DNA of 15,272 nt from Nakaseomyces glabratus (lineage: Eukaryota > Ascomycota > Saccharomycetes > Saccharomycetales > Saccharomycetaceae): the NCBI RefSeq assembly GCF_010111755.1, contig NC_088963.1, forward strand, positions 1,450,001 to 1,465,272, in the 5' to 3' direction. Below the pieces are notes generated by a model. That model was not told the DNA's origin. It saw only the letters and a program-made list of their open reading frames with translations, and ran no database searches. Position numbers and translations under genes: made by a program. This document shows, one piece after another, positions 8,001 through 15,272 of the stretch (within the stretch, counting starts at the first letter, position 1; the number at the start of each line of letters is the position of its first letter).

Positions 8001-8271
8001 TGGTTTGCTTCTTATATCCAGTACGAGGGTACTCTGGGTTAACATAGGATGGATCGAAACAGTTTGGAGGATTACCAGGAACCATAGGATAAGTATATAG
8101 TTCCATAGTTAGACCGTTTAGAGGGGTAGTGACTTCTGGGGAACATCCGACAGGGTATCCAATTGGATTACTTTGAACCGCTGATCTCTTACCTAAAAAT
8201 GATAAGTCTATATCATCAGCAATTACCCACTGTAATGCCAGCAGGTAGCTGACAACTAACCAATTCCACAT
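5071..8271 (-). CDS. PA14-domain GPI-anchored cell-wall adhesin (Epa/Pwp type)
   Basis: Predicted secreted surface protein of 1066 residues. Residues 1-18 form a signal peptide ([18 protein letters not shown]), with a possible Kex2 site after KR at 28-29. Residues about 30-270 resemble the Epa/Pwp PA14 lectin head. The paired aspartates D157-D158 in VTADDLL, followed by [12 protein letters not shown] (162-173), match calcium-binding loop CBL1. YNN (216-218) probably supplies the loop-2 Asn. Ten cysteines lie between 43 and 323. Next come a Ser-Pro/Lys-Pro stalk (about 330-602), a Thr/Val-rich segment with two copies of a TKT-x-TLTNG-x-ITTVT motif (603-731), a TPTPG/NGG repeat (732-978), a Ser/Asn-rich region and a hydrophobic GPI signal (about 1049-1066, omega candidates G1043/S1044). 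Family knowledge: such heads bind glycans and the stalk is linked to wall glucan. The start is the first ATG and directly precedes the signal peptide. The family member is unresolved: Pwp seems more likely than Epa because of the SP repeats. Confidence 0.92.
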   Translation of the reverse strand: MWNWLVVSYLLALQWVIADDIDLSFLGKRSAVQSNPIGYPVGCSPEVTTPLNGLTMELYTYPMVPGNPPNCFDPSYVNPEYPRTGYKKQTMFAKVNGVTGRLNYKYSVPKVCVPLYDKLPANFNYDKPLTVSNFTLLMYGYFKPKVSGIHTFYVTADDLLYINFGAGNAFDCCKREQSKDNLGEYVAYDIWHVDHSKNKVSVNLEKDIYYPIRMFYNNIGKDSELDLSFTVNGAPTRITDFTGYLFSVPDTSNACPALIDYETTCRSIDSTTTYSTKYITTKPAENILPVTKTVYYIATPCSVQPSSSMECKGGFFDPLGNTCYYPKPTPSPSPSPSPSPKPSPSPSPSPSPSPSPSPSPKPSPSPSPSPSPSPSPSPSPKPSPSPSPSPSPSPSPSPSPSPSPKPSPSPSPSPSPSPSPSPSPSPSPSPSPSPSPSPSPSPKPSPSPSPSPSPKPSPSPSPSPSPSPSPSPSPSPSPSPSPSPSPSPSPSPKPSPPPYPSNSSYIPSSSLSPSPSPSPSPKPSPSPSPSPSPKPSPSPSPSPSPSPSPSPSPKPSPSPSPSPSPSPSPSPSPSPSPSPSPKPSPSPSPSPSPKPSPSPSPSVSVSVTTKTITLTNGSITTVTVTVTPTSPSGGGNDGNTETFSLPPPYTTTVTKSTTTETDIVSFFPSTDSDGHTRTGTTTITLTGSKPSSDTVTIISNTPSGSIPVSPLVSTKTVTLTNGIITTVTTTITPTPGNGGNGGNTPTPGNGGNGGNGGNGGNGGNGGNGGNGGNGGNTPTPGNGGNGGNGGNGGNTPTPGNGGNGGNGGNGGNTPTPGNGGNGGNGGNGGNTPTPGNGGNGGNGSNGGNTPTPGNGGNGGNTPTPGNGGNGGGNGGNGGNGGNGGNGGNGGNGGNGGNGGNGGNGGNTPTPGNGGNGGNGGNGGNTPTPGNGGNGGNGGNGGNTPTPGNGGNGGNTPTPGNGGNGGNTPTPGNGGNGGNNNNGSVNSSASRPSTSPSSLSNNIAQSPSVVQSGSSRSGANNNVSSQNKPNTAVPNQPTPSVYRGSAVKQSTVGMVFLLPILLSLSFI
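5338..6078 (-). repeat. TPTPG + (NGG)n coding minisatellite
   Basis: In-frame repeat encoding residues about 732-978 of the adhesin. The basic unit is 9 nt (GGTAACGGC, Gly-Asn-Gly), punctuated by 13 TPTPG motifs, so the higher-order unit is mostly TPTPG plus two or four NGG steps, with two runs that are much longer. Local irregularities are one Ser replacing Gly (near 5738) and one extra Gly codon (near 5660). It is almost free of Ser, and its only Thr residues are in TPTPG, so it offers few O-mannosylation sites. All six frames are open, which creates long spurious antisense frames (5210-6250, 5367-6080 and 5064-6062). Confidence 0.95.
6466..7284 (-). repeat. Ser-Pro/Lys-Pro coding minisatellite
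   Basis: In-frame repeat encoding residues about 330-602. The 6-nt unit encodes Ser-Pro (CCA with TCT/TCC/TCA), broken by 12 Lys-Pro-Ser cassettes (sense AGTCCTAAACC or variants such as AGTCCAAAGCC). The cassettes are regular enough to show a higher-order unit. A non-repetitive island ([17 protein letters not shown], about nt 6730-6780) splits it into two blocks. The repeat is expected to be extended and O-mannosylated and prone to length change. The antisense DG-rich open frames at 6353-6760 and 6767-7300 are shadows of it. Confidence 0.95.
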
Positions 8272-8409
8272 AATTGATATATTAATAATTTGCTTAACAG
8301 TACAGTACTTTTTGGTGTACGGGTTTGAACTAATCTGTTATTGCTGTTATTATAAAAGGGTAGCAAAAGAAAAAAGAAGATAATTTTGTTATCTCGAAAT
8401 ATTTGGTCC

Positions 8410-8417
8410 CTTATATA
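8410..8417 (-). promoter_or_regulatory. Candidate TATA box of the adhesin gene
   Basis: TATATAAG on the minus strand fits the TATAWAWR consensus and lies about 140 bp upstream of the ATG, a usual yeast distance. A second match, TATAAAAG at 8351-8358, is on the + strand and points away from the gene. I could not recognise binding sites for specific adhesin regulators. Confidence 0.45.
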
Positions 8418-11400
8418 TTATTCTTTTCTATAGTCAGATTATTTTTTGATTATGTTGTTGTAAGGCAAAAATTGACTTGTAAATATTAGTCAGAAATTCC
8501 TTAGGTACAATAAAAATCAATCCTTTAATTACATGCTAATTCAACACTAATGTGCTTTACTATTATTACCTAATGAAGAGGCAAAAAAAAAACTTACTAT
8601 TGTGTAATATGATTGTCTTGTGTCTGCGTGAAATCTATTTTTAGAGATGAGTTGTCATAGTCAGCTATTAAGTTTTGCAATTGCTATTAATTTTTGTAAT
8701 TAAAAATCCCTGTGTTTATTTGAATCATAACAAAAGACGCCAAATTTTTTGACCTTAATGATCTGACAGGCACCAGACCTCTTTTATTTTGACTGTTAAT
8801 AATGATTAGTATGAAACAATCATTTAAACGATGATGCAACCATGATGCAACAGTCACAATGCTATGAAAGGTTAATTTAATAATGGTTTTTTTAAATCAT
8901 AGCTTAATCGACACCATAACCAGAGGAAACATGATTTAGCTGATATTCTGAGACAACAAGAAGAATTATAAGCAGATCTTCCTATATGATGTTTCATGTA
9001 GCTTATCTCCTTTAGGATAGAGAACCAAAACTATGTGCTCTTAATTATTGGGCACCAGCTATCTAGTTCATGTAAATCAATATTGCCAAGCAAAACTATT
9101 AGGTAAACTAATAAAATCAGAGTAAATCATTTATATTTCATTTTCGCGTCTGGTAAGTGCTACTAGGTGAATTATGTGGGTTCAAATGATCTGATTCAAA
9201 TTATGTTCATAATTTGTTAGCAAAGTTATATTTAGAAATCTAGATCATCAGGAGAAAGGAATGGCTCCAAAGGAACACCATGCTATAAGTTTATATCCGT
9301 TGGAGACATGATCTCAAGTGATGTAACTTTTCATCTTTAATTTACTCTTTATTGCATTATATGCAAAAGAAAAATAGCATTGTGGAGTCTCATATTAGAT
9401 AGGTTTCGTGTTAGGCATATTAACAGAGGAGAATCTGTTTCAAAAAAGACGTTCCTACCATTATTTCGAGATTAAGGATACCAAGAGGAAAGCAATCCTA
9501 GCTACTCATCTATTTTCCTGATAACTCCGATTCTATAATCAATGAGATTGAAATGAGAACGTCAGTAAAAATTACGTTATATGAACTTGTTATCAAATCT
9601 ATTTTTAAATGATAAAATTATGCACTAATAAATCTATGAAAGATATTTGGTTTATTATCTGATGTGGGAATTTCACAGACCCCTTATTTTATCTCCTCCT
9701 CATTGCAATAAGTAAATCATAACATATACCCCAACACGAAAATGATTTACCGGATTTATCGCACATGGTGAAACTTTTTGTCCCAATTAGGAAATAATTA
9801 TGGGATTTTCCTACCTTGAAATAACTATGAAACAGTATTATATGTTGGAGGAAATTACGAACGCGAAAAGGTATTGCATGTGCTAGTTAATAATCCAATA
9901 AATATGCTACTATGCTATAATTTGATGCAAATGTGAGCTTTCTAAACCCAAATTTGTGGAGGAACGACCTTTTTAAGTTTCAGATCTTGATAATTGGCTT
10001 GTTGTCAATGAAGACCATCTATTTACCTAATTTATTGACAAAGGTACCTAATAGAAACAAGAAAAATTTTATTAATGATTATTGTGCTTGTTTTTCACTC
10101 CATGAACAATAAAGGAAACAACCAACACATCATAATATCAACTATAACTAACTGACGTAACTTCTACATTAGAGCAAGTGATATCATTGCAGATAGTAGC
10201 TCAAATGTGTAGGCTTACATAAATGAGATTTAATATCAACTGCTCAAACTAATCATTACAGTCTTTTTTTTGTTTACTCATAGTATATCTTTGCGTGATT
10301 TATATTTGAACCGAGTTATACAAGTATCAGGGACGTTTCTTTAGTTTCCACTATCAAATATTTTGTTTTTAGATGTCGTCAATTCACCATGTTTGATAGC
10401 TAAAAGTAACTACTCTTCTCTAAAAGGGTATAAGTATAAGGAGTTTACACATACCAATAATAAGTGTTTGTAGCCAAGTTTACTATATCAATACGGAGAA
10501 AAGGGTGCTTCTGAACATACAGAACAGGATATTAAATTATATATGATTATACTAAACCTGTAGCAGTTATTATAAAAAGTAATAAAGCGCTTAGGACACA
10601 TCGTAATCTCATAATCTAATCAGAAAAGATGGATCATTAAGCTCTCCAATAACACAAAAAGTGATAATTATCTGTAGCATATATGTTAGCTTTAGAGTCA
10701 GTACAATTTTTAATACACAGACGCCTCACTTTACCTGTATGACTAGTAATAAGTTATAGTATTCTTAAAGACTTGTGTTATATATTGGCAAAGGAGATTT
10801 TTTGTGTTCAGTCTTATCACATTGATGAAAGTATAGAAGTCCCATGACGTTTGTAGAATAGGTTAATAATATCTGTCCGAAACTCCAAACAATTTATGTT
10901 TTGGTCATACAAACCAAAATTGCATTCAAGTTACTATTAGTATAATCATATTAAAGCTATGCCTTTAAAACCGTCTCTCCAACATTCAAGGAAATAAATC
11001 CAATGAAAAAATGTAAACACTCGTTTTATTTGATTTAGAATAATAATAGTTGGTAGTTCTGATGATGGATAATTGATAACATTAAACAACCTCACTGTTA
11101 CCGGCAAACTGGCAAATGATACACCTAATCTAAATATATAACATGGTTCGCTGTAGATCAATAAAAGTGATTGTACGTTTTATATCAGTGTAAGAGTAAG
11201 GACGTAATTGCTGTGCAAAAAATAAGTATTCATTGTTCTAAAGAACAGTCTCGCTTACGATGCCTTTAGATATTGTTATTTACAAAGCAATCTCTAAAGG
11301 TAAGGGTATTCGATCGACCTTTATATTTATACTTAATTCATACATAATCTGTGAGCTATTTCTTGGTTAACATATTTATTTTGTAGTACTATTACTCCAG

Positions 11401-12632
11401 TTAAAAAGTCAGATGTCGCCCCATCAAAGTTATGATTAGTAGTATATACACATTTTTATTTTTAAATATTGTTCAGTTCCCAAATATTAGAGAACTACAA
11501 TGGCTAAATGCATGAAGCCAACTCACAGCCTGGCCGAAGGATAATACTATAACATTAAAATCGTAAAACAACTACAAATCAAGTTACAAAATATCTTTCT
11601 TCTGATGAGATATATAAGTAATATTATGAAGGTATATGTACAAGGTACACTTTTCGGGAACCTTGGTACAGAAAAACCCTCCGATACTGCAATTTCCATA
11701 CTTCTATCTACTAACTCAGTCTGTTGTCCATGTATAAATTTGTTGCGCTATTCTTTTGTGGCACCGGGTCACATATATTTCGATCATAATGTATTGAACG
11801 GAAAAGTATATGTCGTTATCGCTGGACTGGTGGTTAGAGGAAATATCTTATGATGATATCTTAGAACTACGGTACTAAATCTAATCTATGAAAAGGTTTA
11901 ATTCAGCCCTAAATTATTGTGCTGGAAAGAAATTCATCTGTAAAATATGTCTTACTAACCGTTTTTTTGTTTGCCTGGAATAGATGCTGTGGTTCGACTT
12001 CGTTACTCTTTGAATATGATAACAGTAAATTAAAGACTTTTCATGCTTTTAAAATGATAGTACACTAAGAAATTTGTTGGGCCCTAAGTGGGACTGTATA
12101 ATTGAAAATTATGAGCAGAACTGATATATGTACAATTTTTTGTTATTTCAACTAAATGTGAATGTACAAGGAGAGTAATTCACAATAGATTGTCCTCATT
12201 ACATCGCAGATAGAAAAATGATTAGATATTGTTGAAGTGTCAATTTAATATGATTAGAATTAAGTGGCCCATTACTTTGGAAAAGATAATAAGCAAGTAG
12301 TATTGTTGTAGGCTTACCGAAACAATAGTATAGTCTATTCATCGAATATATGTTTTACCTTCATATTTTTTTCTGATTAATCCTTGGAGTATTTATACTC
12401 TATTGTCCTGAGATATGATAATAATAACATTACTAAGAGTAGTTAGTGCGAAGTTTACTACTCCAGAAATCGGAATTGGAGTCTTTATTTTCAGGAAGTA
12501 TAGGTAACAGTCTCACCTAGAAAATAATTCATTTAGTTGCAAATCTCTTTTTGGTTTGCCTTTGTTGTTATCAACTGTAAATAGGTCTCTGTTTCTATGA
12601 ATTTTTTTTCTGTGCCATTATGAACAGTTAGT

Positions 12633-12667
12633 CAATGAGTGGCAATGAGTGGCAATGAGTGGCAATG
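12633..12667 (+). repeat. 10-bp minisatellite, CAATGAGTGG x3.5
   Basis: Three perfect tandem units of CAATGAGTGG (12633-12662) plus CAATG (12663-12667). No reading frame uses it. Confidence 0.85.
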
Positions 12668-13900
12668 TGATACAATAATCCTACCTACCTCATATGTAAC
12701 GCAGGTTTCTCATATGATCATATTCGTTCTCGATCATAAATAATATTGAATTTGTTCGCTGGCACCCATACAATAATCTAGAAATAGATGGTACATATAT
12801 AAAGAATTAGTTTTTTGGTTTAAGCTATGTGTAATCATCTACTTTGAAATGAAATTATTGAGAAAATTGCAAAAGCAGTATATGCATGCATGTAAAGCAA
12901 TTGTAAAGAGCTCTGTTTAATGACATTATATTCTAGTCCTAACCCTTAAATTTATACCTATCAAAAAAAAACAAACTGAATGTTTGATAATAAGCAAGTG
13001 ATATAAAGCGAGTATTATTGATGAAATGTGATACAGTTTGTTGACGTAGTAGTTATAAATTGTAAGCTTCTGAAATTTTAATAAATCAAAATTTAACTCA
13101 GTGAAACACGCTTATTGAGATATACCGATTACAGTAGCATTAATTATTCCACCCTTTTGGTTAGTAATTAATACGTACTGTAAATTTGATTTAAATTTTA
13201 TTCACCTTAATTAAAGTCTTAATTAAAAGAGGTGCACCTTCATGACTATGTATCCATATAATGAAGGATTTCGTTATCTATTTCTTTCCAAAAGCTCTTG
13301 CCTTATAGGAAAGGCCAGTCATGCAATACTTATTTTTATAACACTGTAATAGTACCAAAAGGTAATATGAACATGATTTCACCAATGATATTGTAATGAT
13401 AATTTCAATTTCACTACAAATCACTAATGAAATTAATAATCTAAGCTTGCATGACAAAAGAGCAAGTAATTTCTCAATAAGAGAGAAGGGTAGAGGTGCA
13501 GTGTGGATTTCCAATGTATACTGTGTTGTTTCATTGCTTCATTAGAATTTTCTGTTGATTATGAACTGCTGTGTACCACCCGAAACATCTTCTTGATAGC
13601 TCGATAAGGTCATGTTTACCATATGTTCTGTCCTACTTATTGAGTATTATTGAAATGGGGTTGGGTGTTATGTAATTGTAGCAAACTCGGCCGGCCATCT
13701 GATGCAGAAGTCGCATGTAAACACACAACCTTTGTTATTACGATAGGTAAATCATTTTAATATTGTTTTGAGTTTGTGCCTAGCACTGAACCCAAAACTT
13801 ACGTAATGGTAACGCCACCCCATTTTTCGACCTCTGTGTACTTTACTATGTAGGCAAAAATTTCAATGCTAGAAAATCAATTTATACGACAAAAATTGAT

Positions 13901-13947
13901 GCTGGCTGCAAAGAATGTTGGCTGCAAAGAATGTTGGTTGCAAAAAT
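13901..13947 (+). repeat. 16-bp minisatellite, about 3 copies
   Basis: The units GCTGGCTGCAAAGAAT, GTTGGCTGCAAAGAAT and GTTGGTTGCAAAAAT lie at 13901-13916, 13917-13932 and 13933-13947. The third has decayed by one base and two substitutions. The period equals that of the telomere repeat, but the sequence is unrelated. Confidence 0.8.
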
Positions 13948-14812
13948 GATATTTACTCAACAACATTAAAATAGGAGAAATAAAGTTATAGGAAAGATAT
14001 ACGACTACAACAGTCATTTGGTTGAATCCCCCAATTAACAGTTGTTATTTCGTAAAGATTTTGTAAAAAACCAAGAATAATATTTGTCGAGATTGGTATG
14101 GCATTAGAACCAAGACTAATGGAATAGCTGGGATAGAAGAGTTACAAGGAATTAAATGATTTTCATAAATTGATCATTGCCCTAAAGAAATAATTTGTCA
14201 GAATAACTTACACAATATTAGGCAGATTCCACCCGTGGTACTATCATCACTTCAAGTACAGAAGGAAGTGAAGGTCTGCTTCAAAAGTGAACGGGAATGT
14301 TTTGAAACGAAGATTTTATATTTTAAACCAAATGCGAATAAAGACCAATATATATATATAAAGCAAGAAAGGAAAAAAAATTATGCTTTATTTACATAGT
14401 CAAGAGCTTTTTAAGACCAAGTGAGGTAAGTATTGTTCGTAGAACGACACAAAAACATTTTATGTTTTGGTTGACGAATAAAAACATAACTGACTAACAC
14501 AAGTAAAACATATTATTGTAATGAATCATTATCTAAATATTAATTTTAAATGTGAACCAAATTTGGAAACATGAGTGTTCAATTTTATAATCGAATAATT
14601 ATAAAATAAGTTACCGTTTACATTCACAACGATAACTAATTCTACCTGAACAAAAAGGAAGCCGAAAATATTGCAGTTCATCATTCTACTATTGAAAGTG
14701 AATACTAAACCAATTTCAAAGATTCAATTATATTCCACATCTTCATCAATCGATAAAATATTAGCAGTAAATTTTTGAATTTAAATTAAACATCGATACA
14801 AATTAAAAACAT

Positions 14813-15272
14813 CTGTGGGGTCTGGGTGCTGTGGGGTCTGGGTGCTGTGGGGTCTGGGTGCTGTGGGGTCTGGGTGCTGTGGGGTCTGGGTGCTGTGGGG
14901 TCTGGGTGCTGTGGGGTCTGGGTGCTGTGGGGTCTGGGTGCTGTGGGGTCTGGGTGCTGTGGGGTCTGGGTGCTGTGGGGTCTGGGTGCTGTGGGGTCTG
15001 GGTGCTGTGGGGTCTGGGTGCTGTGGGGTCTGGGTGCTGTGGGGTCTGGGTGCTGTGGGGTCTGGGTGCTGTGGGGTCTGGGTGCTGTGGGGTCTGGGTG
15101 CTGTGGGGTCTGGGTGCTGTGGGGTCTGGGTGCTGTGGGGTCTGGGTGCTGTGGGGTCTGGGTGCTGTGGGGTCTGGGTGCTGTGGGGTCTGGGTGCTGT
15201 GGGGTCTGGGTGCTGTGGGGTCTGGGTGCTGTGGGGTCTGGGTGCTGTGGGGTCTGGGTGCTGTGGGGTCTG
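14813..15272 (+). repeat. Telomere repeat array (CTGTGGGGTCTGGGTG)n
   Basis: A 16-bp unit repeated 28 times plus 12 bases, with no variant unit, running to the end of the window. The G-rich strand runs 5'->3' toward the end, so this is a true right-hand chromosome end. The unit is that of N. glabratus as I remember it. The array templates Rap1 binding and telomere-linked silencing. The junction with unique DNA at 14812/14813 is abrupt, with no degenerate units. The window end need not be the physical chromosome tip. Confidence 0.97.

Larger units (their letters stand above)
8418..14812. other. Gene-free AT-rich subtelomeric region
   Basis: About 6.4 kb in which I see no gene I can support. 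Stops are dense in all frames. The longest open frames are 70-80 codons (10946-11161 -, 11605-11853 +, 13278-13514 -) and none has a recognisable domain. I found no tRNA, no centromere-like CDEI-AT-CDEIII arrangement and no transposon ends. The part just upstream of the adhesin presumably contains its promoter. Local structure is limited to two minisatellites (12633, 13901), poly-A/T tracts and a TA run at about 14350-14360. In this organism such DNA between the last gene and the telomere would be expected to be covered by Sir-dependent silent chromatin (family knowledge). Confidence 0.7.

Noticed and set aside
11992..12002. B-box-like GGTTCGACTTC in the AT-rich region
   Set aside because: It has one mismatch in the conserved CC, no A box or cloverleaf upstream and no T-run at tRNA spacing.
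14813..15272. Tandem array considered as a CRISPR array
   Set aside because: Units are directly contiguous 16-mers with no spacers, and the sequence is telomeric.

Overview
This window is the right-hand end of a yeast chromosome. The last 460 bases are a perfectly regular 16-bp tandem array with unit CTGTGGGGTCTGGGTG, G-rich on the + strand as expected at a right end. That unit is, from memory, the telomere repeat of Nakaseomyces glabratus (Candida glabrata) or a very close relative. The left end carries ribosomal DNA. Subtelomeric rDNA is an established peculiarity of that species, and the gene between the two is a PA14-type GPI cell-wall adhesin of the kind it keeps in subtelomeres. All three signals agree on the organism. 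The exact chromosome arm cannot be fixed from the sequence.

Layout, left to right. (1) 1-1459: 18S rRNA on the - strand, lacking its 3' part. (2) 1460-2170: 5' external transcribed spacer, with an inferred RNA polymerase I start at 2170. (3) 2171-3588: spacer (NTS2-like) holding the Pol I promoter, a Reb1-type site, E-box and TGACTCA motifs, and a very C-rich, G-poor stretch. (4) 3589-3709: complete 5S rRNA on the + strand with a T-run terminator, opposite in direction to the 35S unit as in Saccharomyces. (5) 3730 to about 4640: the other spacer (NTS1-like), with an isolated tRNA-type B box, small palindromes and a CCAATCT minisatellite. The rDNA appears to stop here without a following 25S gene. 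(6) 5071-8271: one adhesin gene of 1066 codons on the - strand, reading away from the telomere. (7) 8272-14812: about 6.5 kb of AT-rich DNA in which I find no convincing gene, only two short minisatellites and one short open frame that might be a relic. (8) 14813-15272: telomere.

The genes form two separate stories. The rDNA part is a normal, apparently functional 5' half of a 35S unit plus its 5S gene. The adhesin is a secreted, PA14-headed, GPI-anchored wall protein with two very different low-complexity stalks: Ser-Pro-rich, then Gly-Asn-rich. It lies between rDNA and telomere, two chromatin environments known to be silenced in yeasts, which suggests position-effect control. There are no bacterial, phage, CRISPR or transposon features.
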